This document shows positions 29,243 through 41,769 of a DNA stretch of 64,000 nucleotides, in pieces. Source of the DNA: Nemertoderma westbladi. Lineage: Eukaryota > Xenacoelomorpha > Nemertodermatida > Nemertodermatidae. The notes under the pieces were generated by a model. The model had not been told where the DNA came from. It saw only the letters and a list, made by a program, of their open reading frames with translations, and ran no database searches. The DNA lies in NCBI GenBank assembly GCA_032718475.1, contig JAUCBJ010004405.1, forward strand, positions 1-64,000, written 5' to 3'. The position numbers and the translations under genes are program-made. Position 1 is the stretch's first letter. Every line of letters starts with the position of its first letter.

Positions 29243-31107
29243 GAACCCTTCCACACTGTTTCCTAAAGGAATGCCTGTTCACCACCATGGATGATCTTCC
29301 ACAGTAAACACTTTCACTATGTTTCCTAAAGGAATGCCTGTTCACCGCACCATGGGTGATCTTCCACAGTAAACCCTTCCACTATGTTTCCTAAAGGAAT
29401 GCCTGTTCACCGCACCATGGGTGATCTTCCACAGTAAACCCTTCCACTATGTTTCCTAAAGGAATGCCTGTTCACCACCATGAGTGATCTTATAAAGTGA
29501 ACCCTTCCACACTGTTTCCTAAAGGAATGCCTGTTCACCGCACCATGGGTGATCTTCCACAGTAAAAACCCTTTCACTCTGTTTCGTAAAGGAATGCCTG
29601 TTCACCACCATGGGTGATCATCCACAGTAAACCCTTCCACTCTGTTTCCTAAAGGAATGCCTGTTCACCACCATGGATGATCTTCCACAGTAAACCCTTC
29701 CACTCTGTTTCCTAAAGGGATGCCTGTTCACCGCACCATGGGTGATCTTCCACAGTAAACCCTTCCACTCTGTTTCCTAAAGGAATGCCTGTTCACCACC
29801 ATGGGTGATCTTCTACAGTAAACCCTTCCACTCTGTTTCATAAAGGAATGCCTGTTCACCGCACCATGGGTGATCTTCCACAGTAAACCCTTTCACTCTG
29901 TTTCGTAAAGGAATGCCTGTTCACCACCATGGGTGATCATCCACAGTAAACCCTTCCACTCTGTTTCCTAAAGGAATGCCTGTTCACCACCATGGGTGAT
30001 CATCCACAGTAAACCCTTCCACTCTGTTTCCTAAAGGAATGCCTGTTCACCACCATGGGTGATCTTCCACAGTAAAAACCCTTTCACTCTGTTTCGTAAA
30101 GGAATGCCTGTTCACCACCATGGGTGATCATCCACAGTAAACCCTTCCACTCTGTTTCCTAAAGGAATGCCTGTTCACCACCATGGATGATCTTCCACAG
30201 TAAACCCTTCCACTCTGTTTCCTAAAGGGATGCCTGTTCACCGCACCATGGGTGATCTTCCACAGTAAACCCTTCCACTCTGTTTCCTAAAGGAATGCCT
30301 GTTCACCACCATGGGTGATCTTCTACAGTAAACCCTTCCACTCTGTTTCATAAAGGAATGCCTGTTCACCACCATGAGTGATCTTATAAAGTGAACCCTT
30401 CCACACTGTTTCCTAAAGGAATGCCTGTTCACCGCACCATGGGTGATCTTCCACAGTAAAAACCCTTTCACTCTGTTTCGTAAAGGAATGCCTGTTCACC
30501 ACCATGGGTGATCATCCACAGTAAACCCTTCCACTCTGTTTCCTAAAGGAATGCCTGTTCACCACCATGGATGATCTTCCACAGTAAACCCTTCCACTCT
30601 GTTTCCTAAAGGGATGCCTGTTCACCGCACCATGGGTGATCTTCCACAGTAAACCCTTTCACTCTGTTTCGTAAAGGAATGCCTGTTCACCACCATGGGT
30701 GATCATCCACAGTAAACCCTTCCACTCTGTTTCCTAAAGGAATGCCTGTTCACCACCATGGGTGATCTTCCACAGTAAAAACCCTTTCACTCTGTTTCGT
30801 AAAGGAATGCCTGTTCACCACCATGGGTGATCATCCACAGTAAACCCTTCCACTCTGTTTCCTAAAGGAATGCCTGTTCACCACCATGGATGATCTTCCA
30901 CAGTAAACCCTTCCACTCTGTTTCCTAAAGGGATGCCTGTTCACCGCACCATGGGTGATCTTCCACAGTAAACCCTTCCACTCTGTTTCCTAAAGGAATG
31001 CCTGTTCACCACCATGGGTGATCTTCTACAGTAAACCCTTCCACTCTGTTTCATAAAGGAATGCCTGTTCAACACCATGGGGGATCTTTCACAGTAAACC
31101 CTTCCAC
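29243..31107 (-). repeat. 63-bp satellite array with higher-order structure
   Basis: About 29 monomers. Most are 63 bp; GCACC and AAA insertions give 65- or 66-bp variants. Each contains AAGGAATGCCTGTTCACC and GGTGATCTTCCACAG. Variant monomers (TTTCGTAAAG, GATCATCC, ATGGATGATC, AAAGGGATG, TTCTACAG, TTTCATAAAG) follow one another in the same order in blocks starting near 29573, 30091, 30468 and 30790, which shows higher-order amplification. Because 63 is divisible by three, spurious repetitive ORFs arise. Confidence 0.93.
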
Positions 31108-31704
31108 CCTTCTATCAATATTATTAATAGGTGGGCAAAAATTATCTCGGCTTTACTTTGTATAACAAAAACCGAGACGAATTTAGTTTGTAAAGAAAAA
31201 ATAAATAAAAGTAAGATAAGTAAGATAAGTAAATATTTAATGTCTGGGGCTTTCGCCCCCAGCCGCTATGCGACTTATCAGACAAATTGACACAAATCAC
31301 AATGGATAACTAACAGCAAAACCAACAAACCGCACCGAAACAAACAGCACCTGAATATACCGCATAAAACTTACAAAGTATAATTTCATATATAAGATTA
31401 TACGTCTAAGTCTACCTACACTATACAGTAACCTACTTTTTACTTTAATGTTTTAAATTAAGTTTTACGCCTCAACAAAACCCACTGCCTTGCCGCTTAA
31501 ACAACAATACCCACTACTGCCCTTCTTGGCACCCCAATAAAATTGGCGATTAAAATAATCTATAAACTTTGTGTTAAATAAATCCTTATAAGGGATGTGT
31601 TTCTGTATAATGATAATATGATACATTATTAAATGAATTTAATATTAGCATCGCCGATATTATATTTTAAACAATTTCAATTTTCTACAAACACATAATA
31701 CACG
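31108..31704. other. Unassigned sequence
   Basis: No gene or transposon signature. A short GC hairpin (CTGGGGCTTTCGCCCCCAG) is present near 31244 in otherwise AT-rich DNA. Confidence 0.5.
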
Positions 31705-34177
31705 TTCGTGGGGCCTTCGCGCAGCACGAGGTACAGTTATGAGATACAAATTAAAATTAAGCGACTGTATCACAAAATCAGGTTTTGAGAAATTTACCCA
31801 CACCACCAATCAATCAAAGAAAGGGGGACAGTACGTGTTCACCCCTTTTAATCCCCCCCCCCCCCCCACCCTTCTCAACCACCAATACATAACCGTGACA
31901 TCTACCACCCACGGAAGGGTAGAACGAACTTATTTCCAATCGCACGTTAAATATGCAAAGCCAGGTGGTGTATATGAATATAATCAACGCCGTACTCGTC
32001 TTAATTATTATAAGCGTCGTTCAATCGTTGCGCTCGTCCAGAGTAAGTCCCCCCCCCCCCCCCCCCCCCCCCTATCAGAAAGATTTACTCAACAAAAAAT
32101 AGTGTAAATAAATAAACAACTACAAGGATAAGAGGTCATGTGTAGGAAAGCTAATCAGACGATACCTTTACTAATATATTGAGCTGCATTGATCTATACA
32201 TAGTAATGTTGGGTGATGGGGGGGGGGGGGGGGGGGGGGGGGTGAGGGGTAGGGGGTGTCTGGGTGGGTTGTTAGTATTAGGGTGCACAATATCGACGCA
32301 CGCGCAGGAATGTGTTGATGTTTAATAGCACCGCATTCCCGCGTTAGAAAGCATCCCCAATTGGAATAAATAAATAAATTAAACGCGTTTCGTTATGTTC
32401 CTCGACTTATATTATTCTCTCCACGGACGAGTTATTAGCTGCTAGACAGGTAGACCTAGTCCCCCACAACAACGGTCATACCTTCAATCAATCAATCAAT
32501 TGAGCTCATATGAGCTCGTATATTAGTTTTATTTATAAATTGAAATCTCACGAATTAATAGGCCTATTAGCTGATTAGTGAACTATCATATGTTAGACCA
32601 TATATATATATTATATATTGGACCTTATCAAAATAGCGGTTGTACTGGGGCGGTATATGTTGTTCTCTAACCCACTGCAAGCGCATTTGAGGGGCCGGTA
32701 TGTTTTAATAACTTCTGGTACAACGGGATGCAGTATTACAGCGCCAAGTAGATTTAATCTGATCAGAATATTCCGGACGCTAAGTTCATGTCATTCCCGA
32801 TAAGTCGGGACTTTACAAAACTCGTGGATAAAACCGCGTGTAGCAGAGAGCAGATAAATTGGGTTGAATTGCAAAACAGAATAATATGGAACTGTAAGTG
32901 GAACTGCGGCGATTTGGGTTTTTTTGTTATGGTGAATAGTCAGCCTGTCCGCGATATGTTCAGCTGCCCTTTTTAATGGGTTGCAGGTACAAATGAAATA
33001 CACATTGCAGTTACTAAAATAAAAGTGGCGCATATTATTGTACATTTACAACAACAATTATATAAATGCAATATGCCTGATCCCTATTAATGTACTTTGT
33101 ACCGCCAATTCTGTAATTCAATAACGCAAAGCCGCGTTTACTGTACAGCAGCACGTAATATATTTGATACTTATTATACTAACTAAACTAACAAACCGCA
33201 AGGCCTACTTACCGAAATAAATTAACTTTCAGTTAAATACAATATACTTGTTTGCTCTGTAAAAATTTTAATTAAAAACAATCCTGCCATTTAATATACC
33301 TAATTAGCATGGTTGCGTAAGCAGTATGAATTGGAATGAAATTGTGAAATAATTTATTTAAACTATTATGTACATTTAGATTAAATAATAATACAGTAAG
33401 TTGGCCTACAGAAATAAACATTGATATTCGGAACAGTAAAACAATTATTTATTTCATTCATTCAACTAACCAGAGAGACTCATAGCTCCAGTGAATATTA
33501 ACATCCCGACGTTACTTTAGTAATAATATTAATGTCATTGAACCCGATACACACACACCTCCAATCAGCCAGTTCAATGGAGAGTGAGTGAATGGATGGC
33601 TACTAGCAGCAGCAGCAGTCTGCCTCTTACAAGCAAGGCTGACTGAATACCTCAAGTGTTGCTGGGAATCAAGCCAACTTGGATGTTAACCAATAAATGA
33701 GCAGTATTTAATGAGAATACATTTTTTATGCCGGTTTAATTACTTTAGATCAATTAAAGACACGATTATTAAAGCAAATCACTTGAACTAATTAAAAACT
33801 ATAATAGAATGGAGTATGCGGATTACATCTGTATATTTTTTAAGTATAATTATTGAAGTCTTATACTGTAAAACAATTAATTTCCTTTAAAAGGCAGGTT
33901 GAAAATGGTGTTTTTACCGTAATCAACTTAATTAACTAATTAACTGCTATTATCTTAGCTTCTCGAAGGCCACACGGAAATTCTACTTGGAAAATTTCTA
34001 AACTTTTGCCATACAACATGTGTACCAAGTTTGGATAGATTTCATCAAAGATTGGCCGAGTTATTAACGTTTAAAATTGAACACGACAGAACGACAGAAC
34101 GACAGAACGACAGAACGACAGGTTGATTAATGGTACCACTACGCTAAGGCTCACTCACTTCGTGGCTCGCCCCACAT
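31705..34177. mobile_element. Helentron/pearl-like element, candidate
   Basis: The left end shares GGGGCCTTCGCGCAGCACG with 45147-45165. The right end shares CGCTAAGGCTC and CTTCGTGGCTCGCCCCACA with 46370-46405. Near the right end there is a core-like relic (CCAAGTTTGGATAGATTTCA) followed by an 8-bp microsatellite (ACGACAGA)n at 34082-34121. Core repeat plus microsatellite plus conserved 3' end is the layout of pearl/HINE non-autonomous Helentrons. The 2.4-kb interior also has C and G tracts (31853-31867, 32049-32072, 32218-32242), so pairing these two ends into one element is tentative. Confidence 0.45.
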
Positions 34178-34497
34178 ATTGCTAAAATTTGCGGTTTAAC
34201 AAGCAAGACAATTATTAAGCGCATTTAAAGTTAAAGTTAAAGTTAAAGCATTATATCCCGGGCAAGTGATAGTTAACCATACCTACCTGCCATCAATCTC
34301 ACGTACTGGTACTGCTGTGCCTTTGGGTTGGGGAGGAACTGCCCCCCACCCCCGTTCGTTGATTAATTGGCAGTTTTCTTAATATTCTCAAAATAACGAT
34401 TTTGTGATAGAATCACTCAATTTAAATTTATGTCTCATAATTGAGTCTCGTGCAGCGTGAAGTCCCCACGAACGTGTATACACGTTCCAAGGTTCTA

Positions 34498-34863
34498 GGA
34501 CAGGTGGGCCAAACACATTCTGTCCAAAAATTAACCACAACGATATGGGAATGTCACGATTGGGTACTGTAGTATTTACAGCGTATTTGTGGCGGCCTAA
34601 ATCCTAATTAAAACTGTCATGTAACCCTAACCTTAAGTCACAATCTAAGAAATTTAGCGGAATTTCCGTCATTATTGCTTAGATTATGACGTAGGGTTAG
34701 GGTTACATGACATTTTTCATTAGGGTTTAGGCCTGACCAACTAACCCTAACCAAAACAATAAACCAAACATACCCATTATTGGTTCAGATGTGAAACACA
34801 TTTGGGGCAAATGTGGTTAGTTGTGATTAATTTTTGACCCAAATGTGGTTGGCCCAACTGTCC
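34498..34863. mobile_element. 366-bp foldback MITE
   Basis: Nearly the whole element is palindromic. It opens GGACAGGTGGGCCAAACAC and closes GTGGTTGGCCCAACTGTCC. The inner arms also pair, at CCTAAATCCTAAT...ATTAGGGTTTAGG and TCATGTAACCCTAACC...GGGTTAGGGTTACATGA. It ends 461 bp upstream of the first coding exon of the Ig gene. The family is not recognised and no clear target-site duplication is visible. Confidence 0.8.
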
Positions 34864-35324
34864 GATCACGCGATCAAACATTAGACAGATGCAACATGTA
34901 GGACAACGCGGATTTGACCTGTAGTTCTAAGCTGTATGCTAACTATAGTGAAGGAGAATGGAAAACCTTTTAAACGACCAATTATAATATTGAAGATTAC
35001 TACTAAAGAGAGACATCCAAATAGAATGGGAAGCAGAAAGTTAAATGTTGGCATGTGATTGGCTAATATATACCTAGGGCAACCTACGCCTGTGATTGGC
35101 TACTAAATATCTATTGCTCAGTAGGATGGCCAACAACAGCTCATCATCATCTTTTAAAGAGTTGTTTTTTTATTGTTAACATTTGAACTACATAAAAAGT
35201 TTTTAATAGTTGTTATTTAGTTCATTGAAATAGTTTAATTAGTGGCGAACACAAACCTACTTGTTATTAATTTAATTTGTTGACGATATTTGGTGTTATT
35301 GAGGTAAACGAGTTTAAATTATTA

Positions 35325-35382
35325 ATGATGACAAAATTTTCCACGAACCGACTTCTGCTGCATGTCTTTTTTGTACTACACG
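35325..35382 (+). CDS. NCAM/fasciclin II-like gene, exon 1 (signal peptide)
   Basis: Tandem in-frame ATGs (35325, 35328) open a 19-residue peptide: a basic n-region (T-K-F-S-T-N-R) and a hydrophobic core (L-L-L-H-V-F-F-V-L). It ends in the first base of a Gly codon at a consensus donor G|GTAAGT (35383). The donor leaves phase 1, matching the acceptor of the exon at 51635, and the joined reading gives a signal peptide followed by G-F-S-V-A-H-S, a plausible cleavage region. It would direct the adhesion protein into the secretory pathway. Assignment rests on phase match, signal-peptide character and donor quality; a 16.3-kb intron separates it from exon 2, so transcript evidence would be decisive. 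Upstream promoter elements are not identifiable. Confidence 0.65.
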
Positions 35383-35624
35383 GTAAGTGATTCTACAAGT
35401 TTGGGGAATCTAAACTTTCAGATCGAGATATCTATTTACTTCATTAAGGGTTTAGCTTGGCGCTTATGGTTAAGTTTATTTAATATTTAACTATATGTGT
35501 TCAAGAGTATTATTTCACGACTTAAAATGAGGAGCCCCCCCCCCCCCACCCACCAAAAAAAAAATTAAAAACAATTGCATGAATTTCCAAGATACAGTGT
35601 AAATTTTCGTGGACCGCGAATCGA

Positions 35625-35750
35625 ATACATACATACATACATACATACATACATACATACATACATACATACATACATACATACATACATACATACATAC
35701 ATACATACATACATACATACATACATACACACATACATACATACATACAT
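35625..35750. repeat. (ACAT)n microsatellite
   Basis: About 31 copies of the tetranucleotide ACAT with one ACAC interruption, in intron 1. It creates repetitive Y-I-H-T and M-Y-V-C ORFs that are not genes. Confidence 0.97.
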
Positions 35751-36754
35751 GCATAGATATGCGAGTCCTAACATCGAAAATATTAAACTTTCAAGTGCCA
35801 CTCTCAATTTGATTGGGCTGCAAGAAATTATCCACATCAACAATGCAATATTAGGGCATAACATCCTTCAAATACTTCCGTCAAATACAAATTGTATTTT
35901 AATGAAGAAATATTTGTGGCACCAATTGTTCGTATCTGCGAGAAAGGTAACCCTATAAGTTTCAATCTTTCTAATAATTCACAACCGCGTTTAAGCATTA
36001 GCAGCAGTTAACTTAATTAACTTGGGGAGATATATTTCACAAACTGAGCATTGGGTTTCCATTTTTGTTCCATAATCAAAAACATCCTCAGTAATATAAA
36101 ATCTACAAATCAAATTTGTCCATGGATCAAGCTCAGTCACGTGTCTAAAATGACATGCCTACATACATATACTAAACTACATACACCGCATTGTACATTG
36201 TACAGTAACATTGTCTTATTGACAGATACAGCTGAATAATCTGACAAAATACATAACTAAAGCGAACTTCTCTTTAATAGTAACTCCATTCAACTGAATG
36301 AAAAGTAAAGTTTTATTAAGCCAGTTTGCCAGCGATTGCTTGAATACTTATTTCCAGAGCGGTCCCCCCAGAACTATATCCCAAGATGAAACTTGTACTC
36401 ATTTAGCTACCATTTAACGATGCAAGGAAAAGATGTGCCCTTCCAATTATTATCATCAAAGCATTTTTTCCGTAATGAAAACTTCTGATGATTTACTTTT
36501 GTGAATTCAAGGTAGCGGATTAAACACCGAGGTGGGACTTTATTTTTCGATCTTTTAATTCGCATTTCCAAGGAATAATGAGCAAAAAAAATGAGTAAAA
36601 AATGAGCATTTAAATATCAGATTATAAAGAGAACAAAATGTACTCAAAGATTATGATTTATTTAAAAGATCCACTTTCGAATTTTTAGTTTAATTCAATG
36701 AATTTATGGGAAGTTTTTAGTTTGTGGAGCAAAATATATATGTTTCAAAGCAAA

Positions 36755-36972
36755 AGCAAACAGTCGGCCGGAGCCGGGCCGAGGCGACCCAAAGGCTCCT
36801 CTTTCGATAGCTGCGGTGGGCGCTACTCCTATCCCAAGATTTGCTCCCAGTTATTTAACTGGTACTCATTTTATCGACCCCAGTGCATGAAAGGCTGAGT
36901 GGACCCTGGCGGGGCTGAACCTACAACCATTAGATTGCAGGCCAGGCGCTCAACCAACTGAGCTACCCAGCC
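36755..36972 (-). mobile_element. tRNA-derived SINE
   Basis: The - strand starts with a tRNA-like head containing the A box TAGCTCAGTTGGTTGAGCG and a B-box-like GTAGGTTCAGCCC. A conserved-looking body follows (TTTCATGCACTGG, then TCGATAAAATGAGTACCAG). Inserted in intron 1. The tRNA head is damaged (GTTCAG in place of GTTCGA). Confidence 0.82.
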
Positions 36973-38765
36973 TTAATATATGTTTACTGAGTTCTTATGG
37001 TTAGTGAGTTCTTATTAATAATTACCAACGTAATTACTGATCTAGAATACATTATGCGAATTCAATATAATAAACTTCTGGATCATTGATTGGATAACTA
37101 TTTTTTATCCGCAAAAAATACTGCCCTTTGAAATTTGATTAAAAAGCCGCAAAAAATACTGAAATTTAATTCGTTATTGTTCCGCATTTTGCGGACAAAA
37201 AAGGGGATAATTAAAATAAGATATATTTTACCCCACTATCGATACACATGTCTATAATGTATTTTTTCAGTACGTAAATTTTAACCACATTGCCTTGTGG
37301 TTGTCCTGAATTATTTACCCATAATGAGCCGAAATGCTGCATGAGTAAACACGTAACAACCTGAAACAAACCAAAATATAAGCAAATGTTATTCCTCCTT
37401 ACATATGCGTCCACCGTTGAGAAATGCTAATTTCTTTATGTAATTTGGATGACAGCGGTATCTGTCAGTCACCCAGAAGTTCTGTGCTGTCCTCATTGTA
37501 AATACAAGTTCGCCATGTGTGTCCGATGCTATTCATACTGGGTGTTGTGCCTTATATTTCCCTGTTCAAAAAGCCATTTATTAAGTAATAACAATAGGAG
37601 CTATATTGCCTTACTTTCCGATGACTTAGCCAACATGCATCTACCGTGGTGTCTAAACCGACATCTGTAACAAAAGAACCCAATTAACAGGGTAAGAGAG
37701 AAACAAAAGTTTCCGTGTAATTAAAGCTTGCTTTTTTCGTGTTATTATTAAACTGAGTTGGACATTAAAGGTGTCAAAAGTTAATCAATGACAGTGGAAC
37801 AAAAATGGTTAATTTATGGAACCCTCCCAAATTGATATTGGAAACCAGTTCTCATAAATATTTCCATTTCTTTTGCTACAAAATAAGCAACTTAACAATT
37901 AATTTCATATTATAAATTTTCCAATTCAAAAGGGCGATTGATTTTTTCAATGTTCAGTTTACTTATGCAGAACTTTCCGACTCACTTGTTGTACCTACCG
38001 CTAGTAGTACTGTAGTGTAGTACAGTTTCAGTATGTCTGATAGCAGACTGGCAGAGTAAAACAGTCTATTGGTGAATGTTAAAATGAAGTTGTATAAAAT
38101 AGATTTTCCAAAAATTCTTACTTTTCCGAAAACTATAAAATTTAGCTAGTTCCATCTACCGTAGCTATTCTTCAGCTCAGCTAGCTAGACACCAGTGTCA
38201 ATGCAGGCGAGTTGTTGGTGATGAGGCTAATGTATTTGACGGAACCATACTGTGTTCAGCCCGACCTAGCTACTATAGTTACAGTAGCTATGTAGAACAA
38301 ATCATAATGCGATTGAGCGAGCGTCCCTTCTAATTACATACTGCCTCTAGGAACGGCAACAACTCGACCGTGTTTTATTAACTCGCTTCATCATGAGTGT
38401 TGGCAGAGCCGTGTATCATTATTGGGGTGATGTACTAACGTCAGGTATTGTTAATAGGCTTGCCCAATATGGTAGAACCCCTGGTGCACGTGATTGCTTG
38501 AGATTCTATCTCAAAGTGTCTATTATTCAATGTTAAGGGAGAGGAAGGCCCTTTACATGTTTAACTCAATTTGAATTTTGGAAAAAAAAAATTGAAGAGG
38601 GGCCAATATTAAATTAAATATCTTAGTATCTCAACTGAAAACTATACGTTATAAAAACAAGGTGATGAATTTGTTTCGGGAACTTGTTTTTGTTTCTTTA
38701 TAAAGTTAATTTTTTCAGCGATTTTTGTATGTCATTATAATTCACCGCTTTAATTTTTATTATAA

Positions 38766-38812
38766 TTTTTTTTGGGCACAGCTTAGCAAATTCGGCAATG
38801 ACATCCAATCCA
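38766..38812 (-). mobile_element. SINE tail fragment
   Basis: TTGGGCACAGCTTAGCAAATTCGGCAATGAC-type sequence matches the tail of the SINE at 51824-51935 (TTGGGCGCAGCTTTGCAAAG...). The tRNA head is absent, so this is a truncated copy. Confidence 0.65.
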
Positions 38813-39180
38813 ATCCAATCATTCGCAGCTCCAATATGCTCAATTAGCCGTAGTTTAGTTAATTCATGTAAGCTGTACCTGTTACTAATTATATTATTGT
38901 TTTGGTTGGTGTTACCCCCTCTGTTAAAGTGGAAACTTTGGTGTCCCTAACATATTGTCTGATATATATCCATCCATGCCCGCGGGGCTCTGTTGTACAC
39001 TGGGAACACTGCAAAAAGACTGATGTACAGTAGAGCAGCACAAGACTGGTGTTCAGTAGAGCAGCACAAGACCCACTGCTGCACGGGGGATAATTCCCTC
39101 TGTTAAGGGGTTCCGGTAAGAAGGTCCGAATCAAACGAAGGTCTAATAGGTAGTAGATTAAGGATATTAGTAGATTAAGC

Positions 39181-39305
39181 ATCAGCTTGGTCTAGTGGTG
39201 ACATTCCTGTGCTTCCAATTAGCCCTGGTTCGATCCCTAGAAGGGCAGCACTGTTTGGGCACAGTGCTTAAAATGCTGCAGCCTATAGCCCAACCCTGGC
39301 TTACA
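39181..39305 (+). mobile_element. tRNA-derived SINE head next to satellite
   Basis: An A-box-like TTGGTCTAGTGGTGACATTC and a perfect B box GGTTCGATCCC at tRNA spacing, followed by a GC-rich body (GGGCACAGTGC, GCTGCAGCC). It passes without a break into the first 63-bp satellite monomer at 39306. Confidence 0.7.
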
Positions 39306-40048
39306 GGGTTTACTGTGGAAGGTCACCCATGGTGGTAAACAGGCATTCCTTTAGGAAACAGAGTGGAAGGGTTTACTGTGGAAGATCACCCATGGTGGTG
39401 AACAGGCATTCTTTTAGGGAAACAGAATGGAGGGGTTTACTGTGGAAGATCACCCATGGTGGTGAACAGGCATTCCTTTATGAAACAGAGTGGAAGGGTT
39501 TACTGTGGAAGATCACCCATGGTGGTGAACAGGCATTCCTTTGGGAAGCAGAGTGGAAGGGTTTACTGTGGAAGATCACCCATGGTGGTGAACAGGCATT
39601 CCTTTAGGGAAACAGAATGGATGGGTTTAGTGTGGAAGATCACCCATGGTGGTGAACAGGCATTCCTTTATGAAACAGAGTGGAAGGGTTTACTGTGGAA
39701 GATCACCCATGGTGGTGAACAGGCATTCCTTTGGGAAGCAGAGTGGAAGGGTTTACTGTGGAAGATCACCCATGGTGGTGAACAGGCATTCCTTTGGGAA
39801 GCAGAGTGGAAGGGTTTACTGTGGAAGATCACCCATGGTGGTGAACAGGCATTCCTTTAGGGAAACAGAATGGATGGGTTTAGTGTGGAAGATCACCCAT
39901 GGTGGTAAACTGGCATTCCTTTAGGAAACAGAGAGGAAGGGTTTACTGTGAAAGATCACCCATGGTGGTGAACATGCATTCCTTTAGGAAACAGAGTGGA
40001 AGGGTTTGCTGTGGAAGATCACCCATGGTGGAAAACAGGCATTTCTTG
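39306..40048 (+). repeat. 63-bp satellite array, opposite orientation
   Basis: About 12 monomers with GGGTTTACTGTGGAAGATC and GGTGAACAGGCATTCC, the reverse complement of the array at 29243-31107. Monomer lengths are 63-64 bp. A three-monomer block (ATGGATGGGTTTAGTG, then TTTATGAAACAG, then TTTGGGAAGCAG) recurs. The array lies in intron 1. Confidence 0.93.
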
Positions 40049-40450
40049 GCGTAACGAGCAAAAAATTCTCCATTCATTAAGGGTAATTTCATTCAATGAG
40101 CATGGTACAGTGGGAAGTTATTATATCCAGTTTAAATGGATGAAACTGAAGAACACTTTAGGACCTATGCCTCATTCGGCCCTTCAAGTAGGCCTTTAAC
40201 TGGACAGATGGTTGTGGCTGACAATGATTTTCCTTTACATATACTGAAATCATACTGGTATCCATGACAACAGAGTCCCTTACTCAACATTGGCTACCAA
40301 AGTTGACTTTAATTTATCTGAATTATAAACCCATTTTCACAAGTTTGTCAATCCATGAACTTTTATACCCTTCCATAGTCATTGAATGCCTGACCGACAC
40401 AGTTAAATGTAGCCCATATCTTCCACTTTCACTGTGTAAGTGTCATACTG

Positions 40451-41769
40451 TCATATTGACCCCCCCCCCCCCCCCCCCCTCTAAAATCCAGAAATTTTTA
40501 CGAAAACGTCTGATTTTTTGCTTGTACGTAGGTATCACTAGTCTGGATCCGACCGAAAAAATGTACAGGGGTGGTTATATTGCAGCACCAAAATTACAAG
40601 TAGCGCACAATTTTCACAAAATTTGAAAGTTACATTTTTCGGCTAATTGTTTTTCAATACAGGTTTTCTGGGGCGCAAAATACATTGGAAAATATTTAAA
40701 AAGGATATGATTACTATAAATGGCTGTTTAGTTCTCTCTGTGTAGGAAAAAAATGAAAAAAACAAGTAACCAGCACTTTTCAGTTAGAACACAAAATTTT
40801 TAATTCATTGATACGACGCTATAAATTCACATTGTCAGGTTTTCTAGGGAGCTGATTCTTATGGAATACATTTATAATATGCCAGATCATTGCTACTTGT
40901 ATTTTCGGCGTAATTTGGCAAATTTTGGTGCTAGCACCAAATTTCGTACCCATCACCAAAAAGTACAAGTTTGCGATGTCCAGTGCTGTTTTTATTGATT
41001 CCATCGGATTCAAGACCCTCATAAACCCGTATAACGTAAGAAACAAGATGATACTATCTACTGATCAATTTGCTTTTTTTCAAAAATTTGGTGCTGAGGT
41101 ACAACAATTTTCACCTACCGGCGAAAAATACAAGTTTGAAAACTGTTATGAAATTTTTACTGATTCCATTGATTTCAGAACCCTCACAAAGCCGTATAAC
41201 ACAAGAAACAAGGTGACACAATAAATTGATATATTTGATGGTTTTCCAAATTTCGTGCTAGCACCAAAATTTGCACACAGCACCGTAAAGTACAAGATTG
41301 ATACACTTGGTGCAACTCGTATATATTCCATCGAAAGCAGAAGCCTAAAAAACCCCAATTGCGTAAAATACAAGTTTCAAATAATCAATTGACAAAATTG
41401 ACATATTTCAAAATTTGGTGCTGGCACAAAAATTTGGCACCCGCCGAAAAAGACATGTTTGAAATTTCTAAATTAATTTATATGAATTCCATCCAATTGC
41501 TAACACCAAAATCGGTATAAATCAAAAATAGAGATGTTACAATTCATATTTAATGAAATGTAATTTTCAAAAAACGTCTCAAAAAAGTGCCAAAAGTAGG
41601 GTTAAAAAATGGTGCTATAATTCGAAAACTACCCAATATTTTTGAAAACGGGTTTCACTACTAGGAAGACAATAGATTTTTAGGAAAAGTCATAAAATGT
41701 CAGATTACCAACTGCGTTTGTTTCAGAATTATAACAAAAAAACCACGGGGGGGGGGGGTCATATTGACC
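40451..41769. mobile_element. Unclassified 1.3-kb insertion with C-tract and G-tract ends
   Basis: An 11-bp direct repeat TCATATTGACC flanks the block (40451-40461 and 41759-41769). Just inside are a C run (to 40479) and a G run (41747-41758), like a homopolymer inverted repeat. The interior holds several diverged repeats of about 150-170 bp, each with AAATTTGGTGCTAGCACC-like, AAAATACAAGTTT-like and GATTCCAT-like sequence. No coding domain is visible; an ORF at 40925-41224 is a by-product of these repeats. Confidence 0.5.

Noticed and set aside
29243-31107. CRISPR-like appearance of regular repeats
   Set aside because: There are no unique spacers: the whole 63-bp unit repeats. The window is clearly eukaryotic.
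35515-35958. Y-I-H-T and M-Y-V-C repeat ORFs
   Set aside because: Translations of the (ACAT)n microsatellite in several frames on both strands.
39329-39924. Repetitive ORFs (M-V-V-N-R-H-S-F type) in the satellite arrays, also at 30238-30471
   Set aside because: They follow from a 63-bp unit being 21 codons long. There are no flanking exon signals, and the same repeat occurs in both orientations.
40925-41224. 99-residue + ORF
   Set aside because: Lies in diverged tandem repeats; similar open stretches occur on both strands with no domain.
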